The notes under the pieces: generated by a model | Databases searched by the model: none | What the model saw: only the letters and a program-made list of their open reading frames with translations | Told to the model about the DNA's origin: nothing | Program-made: the position numbers and the translations under genes | Assembly (NCBI GenBank): GCA_035559815.1 | Contig: DATMAT010000019.1 | Location: forward strand, 1-64,000 | Source of the DNA: Thermodesulfobacteriota bacterium | GTDB lineage: Bacteria; Desulfobacterota_D; UBA1144; Nemesobacterales; CSP1-2 | Length of the DNA: 64,000 nucleotides | Direction: 5' to 3' | Shown: piece by piece, positions 1 to 8,057 of the stretch | Layout of the letters: each line of letters opens with the position of its first letter | How positions within the stretch are numbered: position 1 is the first letter of the stretch

Positions 1-150
1 TATCCTCTCCTGGATACGGTGTCTCTTAAAGAATCTCCTTATAAGCCCCGTGCCCCCGAACCGGGTGAGGTTACTCCCGGTGAACTGCTCATAGACTTCC
101 TTTATTTTTTGATTGCCTGTCCCTCTTTTTTGAGATATATTCTTTTTCAC
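1..150 (-). CDS. IS1380-type transposase, N-terminal part (runs off the window)
   Basis: The 50 codons at the left edge are the amino-terminal end of a gene whose remainder lies outside the window. It starts with GTG, 10 bases after an AGGAGG ribosome binding site. The product begins MKKNISQKRGTG and contains TRFGGTGLIRRFFKRH, which I recognise as the start of IS1380-family DDE transposases. The catalytic residues are not in view. An inverted repeat just upstream covers the ribosome binding site. The element sits next to putative defence genes. Family assignment is from remembered sequence similarity. Confidence 0.7.
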   Translation of the reverse strand, partial: MKKNISQKRGTGNQKIKEVYEQFTGSNLTRFGGTGLIRRFFKRHRIQERI

Positions 151-157
151 TTGTTCA

Positions 158-219
158 GTGCCTCCTCTATAGCTCTTAAGGTTTGTGAAACACCCTTATT
201 TTACTATAGTTGGAGGCAC
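158..219 (-). promoter_or_regulatory. Inverted repeat masking the transposase ribosome binding site
   Basis: Arms at 158-172 and 204-219 (GTGCCTCC..CTATAG and CTATAG..GGAGGCAC) are complementary over about 15 bases around a 31-base loop. In leftward RNA the 3' arm contains the AGGAGG that precedes the transposase GTG start. Folding would hide the ribosome binding site in transcripts that enter the element from outside, a known strategy of insertion sequences. The element's outer end probably lies near here; I could not define the terminal repeat without the other end. Confidence 0.5.
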
Positions 220-269
220 TTTTGTCTAGAAAAATATTCCTTTCATGCATAATTTGGGTTTAAGTGTTT

Positions 270-944
270 TTAATACACGGTATCTTCTAGGGCCTGCACT
301 TCGGGGTCATATCTTTGGTAGTACACTGGGATGCTGAAGCGCTCTCTGAGCCATTTCAAATAAGATTGAGCCTCCGGTGTAACAAGATTGGGTGAGACGA
401 TGATTAACTTTTTTGCCTTGTTCTCCCTTGGGAAATATGCATACTCAATCAATTGAGCTAAGGCATCCCGAATGCAGAGCCTAACAGAGTAAGATGTCTT
501 AATTTCGTAGAAAGTATAGCCGCCATCATCCCCTCTCAAAACAACATCAATTTGCGATCCGTAGCCAGTGCTAATTTCTGTACCTACATTGGCTTTGCCG
601 AATTTTCGCGAGAGTTGTTGATATATGGCGGTTTGGATCTTGTTTTGAACAAGATCTATATCAGACGAATGTTCTTCATATGTCGACTTAGTCAAGGCTT
701 TTTTCTTCTTGTGACCAGCAACAAATTTAAACTCTTTGTCTATTTCAAGTAGTCGAGGTGTTTTTTTATGATTCAGAAGTATATAGTAGCTAGCTTTAAC
801 AGAAGAATCATCTCTTGAAAACTCCATTGGTGTGTCCAGAAGTTTAAGATCCTTTGGTCGAAATCGTATGACAGCGAAGTCTTCAGGTTTTATTTGACGG
901 AAATCTTTGACTTTTGCACTGACGCTGGCAAGTTGTTCTTCCAT
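270..944 (-). CDS. PD-(D/E)XK nuclease-like protein, C-terminal half of a split gene
   Basis: The 224-residue product has a PD-(D/E)XK-like core: D133 in GSQIDVVLRGDD, then E147-x-K149 in YEIKTSY and the helix QLIEYAY (164-170). This is the usual layout of restriction or repair nucleases of this fold. The ATG used here is probably not the native start. Removing one A from an A9 run at 961-969 joins this frame to the upstream ORF (958-1305) as ...YKKNSWLKEMEEQ. The two ORFs therefore look like halves of one protein of about 345 residues. The homologous family is unnamed to me; a defence role is inferred from fold and neighbours. Confidence 0.7.
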   Translation of the reverse strand: MEEQLASVSAKVKDFRQIKPEDFAVIRFRPKDLKLLDTPMEFSRDDSSVKASYYILLNHKKTPRLLEIDKEFKFVAGHKKKKALTKSTYEEHSSDIDLVQNKIQTAIYQQLSRKFGKANVGTEISTGYGSQIDVVLRGDDGGYTFYEIKTSYSVRLCIRDALAQLIEYAYFPRENKAKKLIIVSPNLVTPEAQSYLKWLRERFSIPVYYQRYDPEVQALEDTVY

Positions 945-957
945 TTCTTTTAGCCAG

Positions 958-1305
958 CTATTTTTTTTTGTATATTTCGTATGCCTTCTTAGATTCCTCC
1001 GGAGTTGTTACTATGACATTAAAAATGCGCCCAACCCACCAACGGCTTTTTGTTTCTTCATTGATTGAGTAGAGAGATATGTTCAATGTTCTTCCAACGT
1101 ATTTAAAACGATGTAGCCCGACGGGTTGCAAGTAAGCGTAGTGCCAGCCGTTTATGAGTTTTGTTATATCTAACAGCCACTCCTCGTGACCAAAACCGGC
1201 ACTGTGCTCGTAAGTTTTCTTGTTTTTGCTCTTGCCGGATTTGCCAGAGGGTTTACGCCAGCCCTCGGTATTCCAGCAGATTCTAGCTATCTTGTCTTCG
1301 ATCAT
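958..1305 (-). CDS. N-terminal half of the split nuclease gene
   Basis: This 115-residue ORF has the signature ICWNTEGWRKPSGKSGKS followed by GFGHEEWLLD and YAYLQPVG. I associate it with the N-terminal domain of larger nuclease-like proteins. It ends in KKK-stop, read from TAC followed by nine A and TAG. One A fewer continues directly into the nuclease ORF at 270-944, with no other stop between. The break is either real decay, an assembly error in a homopolymer, or a slippage site that makes both short and long products. Function of this domain is unknown to me. Confidence 0.65.
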   Translation of the reverse strand: MIEDKIARICWNTEGWRKPSGKSGKSKNKKTYEHSAGFGHEEWLLDITKLINGWHYAYLQPVGLHRFKYVGRTLNISLYSINEETKSRWWVGRIFNVIVTTPEESKKAYEIYKKK

Positions 1306-1409
1306 TGAGTTTGTTCTTTTATATTATTAGTTGACTCTGAAATATCCGTGATCAGCAGTAGTAAATCAATTTTACACTCCTTAGTTGAAAAATGCCCACC
1401 TCATCAAAT

Positions 1410-2324
1410 CTACTCGCCTTCAAACCGTTGGCTAAGTGGGAAAAAGATGATCCCCTCTTGTGCTGCCTTTTGAATTTTTAAGTCAAGAGCATCGTTTAGA
1501 GACACATGTCCCTCGAGAATAAGTGCGAGGTCTTGGCCGTCCATTAGGACGATATTTGAAGAGACTCCGCGCGTAAACTCAAGTAAAACCTCAGGCCTAT
1601 AGCCAGGTATTGAAACGAAAAGACCTCGTGTGCTAGTGATCTTCTTGTCTACCTTTGTTTTAAATGCCGCGAGATCGGCCTCAGTTGGAGGCCCCAGTCG
1701 CCAGCGGGCTTCAACGAGGTAGTCAAATCCCTTGAATGGAAAGTGGCCATCAATCTGCTCGGTTGCAGTGCGGTAAGGTCTGCGGTAGCTGATTTCATGA
1801 AGCTCGAACAGTTCTGCAAGTAGGTCTTCGAGCCCGTAGCCCCGGTTTTGCGGATCATCAGGAACACTAGCCCATCCGTAGAAAGTTCGTCGCAACTCAT
1901 CCATCTTCTGAGCGCGCGCCGCTAGGGCAACCTGCTTGCGTCGTGCTTCTTGCACTCGATGATCTGTTGCTTTTTGCTCTTCCTCAATAACTATTTTCTG
2001 ATTAATAGCAAGTTCTTTGAGCCAACGGAGTGCGTTAAGAGCGGCGTCCATATTAGGAACGCTCTCGTCAGGTACACGACGGAGCTTCACAAGTTCGGTA
2101 ACAATCCGACGCTGGATTTCGAAGCCTTCTTCTCTTAGTGCGTCCAATTCCGCCAGGATATGCCTTGTAATCTTGTATTTTGACTCGTCAGAGTACCGAT
2201 CGTATATCTCAGCGGGCACTCCACAAGATAGAAGAAAGCTGCGAAATGGATCCTTAAGCCAGAATGCTTTGCCGCATACGGCAACAATTGCTTCCCTGAT
2301 TTCGAAAGGTAGGCGTGAACCCAT
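1410..2324 (-). CDS. Restriction-endonuclease-like (Mrr/PD-(D/E)XK fold) protein
   Basis: The product has 304 residues. The first 140 or so are helical with a charged, coiled-coil-like stretch (about 105-145). The C-terminal domain carries RGYGLEDLLAELF (about 161-173), EQIDGHF with D192, and YLVEARW with E206, then STRGLFVSIPGY. This matches the E..D..ExK layout of Mrr-like nucleases. The usual catalytic Lys position reads Arg (E-A-R), which may be tolerated in this subfamily or may weaken activity. It lies in the same orientation as the neighbouring nuclease and HEPN-like genes, so a phage or plasmid defence role is plausible but inferred. Confidence 0.7.
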   Translation of the reverse strand: MGSRLPFEIREAIVAVCGKAFWLKDPFRSFLLSCGVPAEIYDRYSDESKYKITRHILAELDALREEGFEIQRRIVTELVKLRRVPDESVPNMDAALNALRWLKELAINQKIVIEEEQKATDHRVQEARRKQVALAARAQKMDELRRTFYGWASVPDDPQNRGYGLEDLLAELFELHEISYRRPYRTATEQIDGHFPFKGFDYLVEARWRLGPPTEADLAAFKTKVDKKITSTRGLFVSIPGYRPEVLLEFTRGVSSNIVLMDGQDLALILEGHVSLNDALDLKIQKAAQEGIIFFPLSQRFEGE

Positions 2325-2543
2325 TCAGGATGCCTCTTCATTTGCTTTTAAGTATGAAATTTCCTTAGTGCATTACATCTATATGACGTATCAAAAAAAA
2401 TGAATTCCCTATTGTCAGTCAGTGTATAATAAGCGCTTTCCTATATCAACTGCAAGCTTAGGATATTATATTTGTAACTTGCCTCATTTACTCGTGAGGT
2501 GAAAGTGAAGGAAAACTGTCATCTCGCCTGATTTAAACGGGAA

Positions 2544-3581
2544 TCAAATAATAACATTATTAAACAGTAACCACCGTTCAGCAACCCCAATTGGTGGTTC
2601 GAACTGTGCGTTTGCAGAGACCCAGTCGGTGACCCACTGGCTAAACTGAGCGGAACCAACCAAAAGTCTTATATGTAGTTCTACAACAAGCAGCGAGCAC
2701 GCGACCAGAAGCAATAGATCATTTCGTACAACTCCGGATTGTCCGTTTCTTTCAGGTCCGTCCGTGAACATAGCTGAGTCTTCGTAGTTCGTGCGTATCC
2801 GAAGGCGGAATAGGTAATCGATAAGCGTATGAGCGCGAAGCCTGCGGTTTACGTCTTCCTTCTCTGCAATTGTTAGGCGAGGCAATCTGAATTTCGGTTC
2901 TTTGCGAGACTTCCTACCGCGGGCCAAGCGTTGCTGTTCTTCTTCCTTCCACGCACGACGCTTATTTTTTCGCTTCTCTTCCCTGACTATCCTTTCTCGC
3001 TCAGGAAGAGCGTCCTCGCGGGTAGTTCGGAGTGCCTTGTAAGCGAGACTCCACTGGCTGCGAGGGTCACATGTAGTCCAAGAATGGATTTGGTCGTTTA
3101 CGTTCACGCCTGCTGGGACGTTTTGTGGCCCAGAATGACTGAAAGCCATAGTCCAAGGCTCAAGCCCAGCGCCACGACCTGCAAACATATTATGGAATTG
3201 ATTCTGAGTCTTTGGGTGAGAGTCTGGGCGCGGGAAGCCCCTAGAGACGGCTAATGCCTGAGTAGCGTGATAAAATACATAATATGCTTGAACAACCGAC
3301 CAGTTATTTGACAACCGTATGAGTTCTTCAGCATTGATCACTCGTTCACCAACCCCTAACAGTAGCTCAGTGCCCCATGCATTTTGTAAACTTATCTTGG
3401 CTTGATTTATATCTGCATTAAGACAGGTTGCATCGGGAAGGAATCCAGAGTTAAGTACTCGATCAAGAGTTGCATGGAGAGCATCGGCGCGAGTCCTAGT
3501 GTTAGCTGCAGCTATTGAGGCGAATGCGCGCAAGTAGTTCGCATGAGTCCTGAAAGCATTCTTAGAGTTCGTGGTTGCCAT
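2544..3581 (-). CDS. Unrecognised helical protein, HEPN-like candidate
   Basis: The 345-residue protein has no family I can name with certainty. Residues about 90-125 (NNWSVVQAYYVFYHATQAL) resemble the conserved helices of HEPN or abortive-infection proteins. A later helix has RLRIRTNYEDSAMF, reminiscent of the polar motif of HEPN nucleases, but a clear R-x4-6-H is missing. Residues about 195-245 are strongly basic and rich in Arg, Lys and Glu, suggesting nucleic-acid contact. It is the third same-strand gene of the accessory cluster at the window's left end. Function unknown. Confidence 0.55.
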   Translation of the reverse strand: MATTNSKNAFRTHANYLRAFASIAAANTRTRADALHATLDRVLNSGFLPDATCLNADINQAKISLQNAWGTELLLGVGERVINAEELIRLSNNWSVVQAYYVFYHATQALAVSRGFPRPDSHPKTQNQFHNMFAGRGAGLEPWTMAFSHSGPQNVPAGVNVNDQIHSWTTCDPRSQWSLAYKALRTTREDALPERERIVREEKRKNKRRAWKEEEQQRLARGRKSRKEPKFRLPRLTIAEKEDVNRRLRAHTLIDYLFRLRIRTNYEDSAMFTDGPERNGQSGVVRNDLLLLVACSLLVVELHIRLLVGSAQFSQWVTDWVSANAQFEPPIGVAERWLLFNNVII

Positions 3582-3709
3582 CCTTGCTAATGATCAAGTC
3601 GGAATCTTTTCCGTCTTATCATACTATACGTCGTCTCATACGGAAATTCTTTATATATAATACACAAAGCATAAAATTATCTCACGTACTTTGGCAATGT
3701 CTATCTATT

Positions 3710-4825
3710 TTACCTTCTAAATTTAACCTCCCACGAAGCCTCCAAGAATCTTCCAAGGCTTGCGGCTTCTTCTTCAATATAGGTATGAATGGTTTTAGAG
3801 AATTTCTGAAATGGCTCTATCTGTAAAGACGATCGCTTTCCCTGGCGGGTGTAAAACCAGATGCCGATTACCCTTCCGTTTAGCAATATCACCGGGGATA
3901 TCCATCCCTGGTTGCGATAAACCTTTTTGTAGTGGTGAGAGTGCACCAAATGGTTTTTGTCGGCATGGGCAAGCATGTAGGGGTCAAAGTAAGGCAATAG
4001 ACGGAGAATGTGGCCATCAACATGGCTATTTCTAAGCTCGTCATAATCTTCTTGAAGGATAAATCCATTCTCATCTTCTATATAAACTTCGACTAATTCA
4101 TCTTGTAGCGACTCCCAAACCGGCCTTGCTTCTTTCGTGGACATGCCGGTCCATTTAGAAAAATCCCGGAGAGTGGCGGTACCGTATGCCTTCATGTATC
4201 GACGGTGGAGTATTTGTTTAGCCTCTTCCTCACGGATTTCTTTCTGCTTCGGAAGCCATTTATCCGTCCGGACAAAGGTCGGTTCTTTGCCTCGGTCAGG
4301 GCCGTAACAAATTAAACCCTCCACGATAGCCGGCCGGAAAATATTCCAAACATGGCTCATCCACGTCCTCAACCTCTTTCCTACTACCGGTGAAATTTGT
4401 TTGGTTAATTCGCGCTTTGTCATAGGCCCGGCATTAAGCGCATCCATTATAGCTATGTTCATCTTATCGGTTTCCCTTAAAGTGATAACAAACTTGGACA
4501 TGGTTCTTTGCACGGCCTCCATGCGACTCTTTTTAAGGGCGTTTATATAAACGGAAAAATCAGCAGATGGTAACAGGTGGAGCGTTCCTCGCATACAGTA
4601 TGTCTTGACTAAGTTGCGGCTTTTCCATAATGCCGAATGGATATCGGCACGGGTGAGTTTGTGCATCCTCGCCCATAAGGCCATCTCGGCGGCGGACATC
4701 ACCTGGGCCTGAATGCCGCAAACATCTTGGCATACAGTGACGAGTTCAGTCCGATTGTGATCCAGGAAATGATGACGGGTTAACCGAAATGCCGAGACCT
4801 GGGGCCATTTGAATGTGCGTTTCAT
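3710..4825 (-). CDS. AlkZ/YcaQ-like winged-helix DNA glycosylase
   Basis: The 371 residues match the winged-helix (HTH_42) family, whose characterised members AlkZ and YcaQ unhook DNA interstrand crosslinks. The diagnostic catalytic motif is visible as G-I-Q39-A-Q41 (the QxQ form typical of AlkZ). It is followed by MALWARMHKLTRADI and TYCMRGTLHLL, both conserved in the family. A product-binding region near residue 265-290 (HILRLLPYFDPYMLAHAD) is also intact. It is monocistronic, with a repeat-rich 640-base gap upstream. Role: repair of bulky or crosslinked bases in the cytoplasm; exact substrate cannot be told from sequence. Confidence 0.8.
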   Translation of the reverse strand: MKRTFKWPQVSAFRLTRHHFLDHNRTELVTVCQDVCGIQAQVMSAAEMALWARMHKLTRADIHSALWKSRNLVKTYCMRGTLHLLPSADFSVYINALKKSRMEAVQRTMSKFVITLRETDKMNIAIMDALNAGPMTKRELTKQISPVVGKRLRTWMSHVWNIFRPAIVEGLICYGPDRGKEPTFVRTDKWLPKQKEIREEEAKQILHRRYMKAYGTATLRDFSKWTGMSTKEARPVWESLQDELVEVYIEDENGFILQEDYDELRNSHVDGHILRLLPYFDPYMLAHADKNHLVHSHHYKKVYRNQGWISPVILLNGRVIGIWFYTRQGKRSSLQIEPFQKFSKTIHTYIEEEAASLGRFLEASWEVKFRR

Positions 4826-5470
4826 TACTTTGTTTTTCTATGTTTTTTAATCAAGAATCCTGTGGCAAGCTGCTGTTTATGTTAATACAATAATACCATC
4901 TGAACTGTCATTGGGAGGAGCATAGCGACGAAGCAATCTAAAAAATCTAAAAGACGAGATTGCTTCACTTCGTTCGCAATGACAAGATAATGGCAACCTA
5001 GTAAGAAGCTACAGGAAATTATTCAATTAAGCACACACTCTATCATAACAAAACACCACGCAATGAATGAAGTGTTATATAAGGCTAATAGCAAGTACAT
5101 TTATCAAGTGAATATTCGCATATGCTTGATTGCTCGGTTTAAACAAGAGCGGGCATGCTAAGTAAGTGAAGAGTCATTTCCAGAAGACTGTCCTCCCTTA
5201 TGCGAGGGGTGGGAGTCCAAAAAGTCTGTGGATACCCGATTAAGGTGTTCGGGTATGACAAAGATGAGGATTCCCGTTTCCACGGGAATGACAACCGGAG
5301 GGGATTCCCCATTGATCCTCCGATTTAACCGGGGGACGGAGATGACAAAAAGTGAAGCAAATGCGACCTGAAGCTAGCGACTACTTTTTTCGTAACGACT
5401 GCTTGTACAGGGCCTCTGAAGCATACTGAGAACGAGAATTGCTGTTGACCCGACAACCCCGCTTTGCACA
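4826..5470. repeat. Gene-free stretch built of small intergenic repeats
   Basis: No convincing gene is present. At about 4905-4985 there is an imperfect palindrome around GAAGCAATCT and GAGATTGCTTC..CAATGACA. At 5225-5260 a hairpin has arms TACCCGA and TCGGGTA. At 5268-5296 sits a 29-base unit (GGATTCCCGTTTCC plus ACGGGAATGACAACC) that recurs identically at 7730-7758. These look like dispersed non-coding repeat families rather than decayed genes. Confidence 0.6.
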
Positions 5471-5668
5471 TCATGATAAGAACTCCATCAAGTCACACTT
5501 GACCTTTACAGCATCGACGCCACGGCGCCGGAAGTCGGATAATCCCTTCTCCGCCTCGTCCAGCCACTCAGCGTAACTATCGGGGAGTGTGTCCCTGTCT
5601 TCGGAGACCACTAGAAATAGGCTGTACTGCTCCGGCTTGTACCAAAAGAATCCGACTTTTACAGACAC
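5471..5668 (-). CDS. Small conserved-looking hypothetical protein
   Basis: This 65-residue protein begins MSVKVGFFWYKPEQYSLF and ends VDAVKVKCDLMEFL. A longer reading from TTG at 5683 is possible. I prefer GTG at 5668 because GGAGG lies six bases upstream of it and would be inside the coding region otherwise. The composition, with an alternating beta-like start and an acidic helix (SYAEWLDEAEKG), looks like a real soluble cytoplasmic protein. I do not recognise a named family. Confidence 0.6.
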   Translation of the reverse strand: MSVKVGFFWYKPEQYSLFLVVSEDRDTLPDSYAEWLDEAEKGLSDFRRRGVDAVKVKCDLMEFLS

Positions 5669-5822
5669 TTGGTACCTCCGCAACTTTGATGTCTAGCCTC
5701 AAAGCTCAGCCATGTCAAATAAAAGATGTTCTGCAAGTACTAAGTACCATTAAAGTTTACCTATTGTAGATACCGCTTTGAAGTAGGGTTCTCAGCCGAA
5801 CGCCGCACTCAGGTTCATATAT

Positions 5823-5850
5823 GTAGAGACGCAAAATGTTGCGTCTCTAC
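5823..5850. repeat. 28-base palindrome, copy 1
   Basis: GTAGAGACGCAA and TTGCGTCTCTAC form perfect 12-base arms around AATG. It shares its length and its GTAG..CTAC ends with copies at 10202, 57085, 58299 and 63366. It lies downstream of the PPOX gene on the minus strand and could act as an RNA hairpin. Confidence 0.75.
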
Positions 5851-5863
5851 GTTAAGAGTGATT

Positions 5864-6266
5864 CTACTGTGAGATTTTGTTTTTCTTCATGACAGGCTTC
5901 CCATCTTTAATAGCCGGCTCTTCGATTCCCCAGCTCCACTTCAGCTCGGGTTTGATCCGGATATATTCTCCGGCGCCGGCATATCCTTCACGAGTAACGA
6001 CCTCGGCGAGTCCATGGCTCTTGATGCCTCGCGGCTTCCAGGGGATTTATGCTCTCAAGGTCATCGATAACTAATGAGACCTTCGGATTCTCAAGAGTAT
6101 TCTTGTACTTTAAGGTTTTGGCCAGGTTTAATCCACCGATGTAGAAGCATGTACCGTCAAAATCGAAGCCCACTGGGGCGACATCAGGCGGTAATCCCTT
6201 TGATACGGTGGCGATTCTGGCTAGCCGTTGGGACCTCAGATAATTAACCTCTCTTTCTGAAAACAT
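5864..6266 (-). pseudogene. PPOX-class F420-dependent oxidoreductase, frameshifted
   Basis: The start is ATG at 6266, preceded by AAAGGAGGCGAGC; reading from further upstream has no support. The product begins MFSEREVNYLRSQRLARIATVSKG and contains APVGFDFDG and GGLNLAKTLKYKN, typical of the split-barrel pyridoxamine-phosphate-oxidase-like family that uses F420 or FMN. After ESINP the frame breaks in a four-base C/G run (6041-6044). Skipping one base restores WKPRGIKSHGLAEVV and IRIKPELKWSWGIEEPA to a stop at 5864-5866, giving the expected length of about 133 residues. The lesion is either real or a homopolymer error. In vivo substrate unknown. Confidence 0.75.
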
Positions 6267-6408
6267 GCTCGCCTCCTTTCGGTCTTTAGGGATAATACAC
6301 TTTAACCAGACGCATCCGCTTTGCATACGACAATTAACTACACGAGCCAAAATCCATTAGTACATTGCAATGTAGCTGAGATCGAAATTCAAAGAGGTGG
6401 GCTGGAGA

Positions 6409-7413
6409 TTATGAGCTTTCGGACTGGAGAGCTTGTTTAGCTTTCTTTGACCAGGGGTCTCTTTTGGAAATGAATCTCTCCCGTTGGAGCTCGACAGGGG
6501 CTTTACGCTCTGCGGCGTCTCCTCCGCCTAATAAGTATCCGAGCATCTCACCCCAGGCACCGGCCAGAAGCGCAAAGGATATAGGAACGAGAATCTTTGG
6601 CAGAAGCTGGCCTTCACGGCCGGTCCGTCTGATATCGGCCAGAATTCGTCGAAGTCTGATAAGAGGTATTAGGGGCGCTGCCCCGGCATACAATATACGT
6701 TTCCACCGGGGCCAGTTTCCTACCTTTGCCCGAGTTGAAGCAAAACTTCGTTGTCCAAGGTAGTCCATAGCCATATAGGTTTTGAGGCTGGAGATGTTAG
6801 CATGCCAGGAGACGGCGTCTCCAGCTATAAACATTCTTTTTCCTTTCGAACGCAAGTCAAGAAAAAGAGCAGCCTCGTCCTCCAGCATATCACCGAGCAG
6901 GTCGCCGTAATCTAGGAGTAGTTCTCGTTTATAAGAAGAATGGTGGCCCGCCAAGAAGTCGCTTTCCCCTGGTTCTACCGGGGCAACTACCGGGCCGAAC
7001 TGCCCATACAGGTGCGCCCAGCTCACCAGGGTATTGGGATTGGCGTTTTCCATTGCAAACCCCACCGCATCGTATCCGCTTTCGTGGGCGGCAATTAATC
7101 TTTCAGCCCAACTCTCGTGAAGATATGAATGTTCTTCGGCGTATGTGACGTAAGGTGCTCTGGCGGCGCGTACTGCGGTCTCCATCGCCTTACCACAGGT
7201 CCGTATATCTGGAAGGATAAGCCACTGCCAGGCGCCAAACCCTTCGAAAAGCTCGTCTTCTATGCCGTCACGATTGGGGGCTACGACGATAAGCTCTATT
7301 ACCTCCCTAGCTCTCTGCCGCCTTAGCTCCTCGATCACCATCCGGCATTCGGATGCTGATTCGTAGCCTATGGTGAATACCGATAGCTTGAGTGAATGTC
7401 CGTCAGATTGCAT
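6409..7413 (-). CDS. Family 2 glycosyltransferase-like protein with C-terminal membrane segment
   Basis: The 334-residue protein opens with LKLSVFTIGYESASECRMV and a Rossmann-like strand pattern (ELIVVAPNRDGI). It then has AARAPYVTYAEEHSYL in the place of the usual DxD-type donor site, so the metal-binding motif is atypical. SDFLAGHHSSYKRELLLDYG and the W-H-A-N-I segment match the acceptor half of GT2 enzymes. A hydrophobic stretch near residue 275-300 may anchor it in the inner membrane. It stands alone, with no polysaccharide genes adjacent. Substrate cannot be inferred. Confidence 0.7.
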   Translation of the reverse strand: MQSDGHSLKLSVFTIGYESASECRMVIEELRRQRAREVIELIVVAPNRDGIEDELFEGFGAWQWLILPDIRTCGKAMETAVRAARAPYVTYAEEHSYLHESWAERLIAAHESGYDAVGFAMENANPNTLVSWAHLYGQFGPVVAPVEPGESDFLAGHHSSYKRELLLDYGDLLGDMLEDEAALFLDLRSKGKRMFIAGDAVSWHANISSLKTYMAMDYLGQRSFASTRAKVGNWPRWKRILYAGAAPLIPLIRLRRILADIRRTGREGQLLPKILVPISFALLAGAWGEMLGYLLGGGDAAERKAPVELQRERFISKRDPWSKKAKQALQSESS

Positions 7414-8057
7414 ATTTACACAACCATCCTGGTGATTAAATTATCCAAAAACTTTTAGCCGGAAAGTAAAATGGTATTGTCTGTGAAGCCCTCAGCTTAT
7501 ATTTATGGGCGGTCAGTTTATAACAAACGCTCTCGTCTATCAAGTAAGAGGTTTGCTTATGGCACTTAATGGTTTACCGAGTGCTCAGCCACCCGGAGGA
7601 AAGCCTTCACTCTTACCGGTTATTCGCCTACTACATTTGCGTGCAAGTTTAAACGGGGTTCCCAGAAGAGTTTTGCCTATGGGGCTTGTTCTTAATCTAT
7701 GCGGGATGTGGAAATCAACTTTAAAATCTGGATTCCCGTTTCCACGGGAATGACAACCAGAGAGGATTGCCGATTTACAAAATTTAGCGGGATTCCAGTA
7801 TTAAACATTGTTCCTGCCTTCTACAAATCTAAAATCATGTTTTAAGCGTATATACGGTGGCTATATTAGATACAGTTGAAGGCTGGCAATGTTATTCTGA
7901 GTCGTTTGCCATGCTCAGGGTAAGCTCAGAGAGGAATTCTTAGAGTGTTAGATGCTTTGCGGAGTTTGCACTGAGTGTAACGAACGTGACCAGCATGACG
8001 GGCGTGAAGGCATTTCATGAGTCGTGCACCAATTATCCTATTTTCAATGGGTCAAGC
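7414..8057. other. Gap with repeats upstream of the lipase gene
   Basis: No gene is supported. The 29-base unit GGATTCCCGTTTCC..ACGGGAATGACAACC occupies 7730-7758, identical to 5268-5296. A fragment of another repeat type lies at about 7910-7935 (ATGCTCAGGGTAAGCTCAG). Short ORFs here have no coding character. Confidence 0.5.

Noticed and set aside
7505-7753. 82-codon ORF before the lipase
   Set aside because: Ends inside the 29-base repeat and lacks any family.
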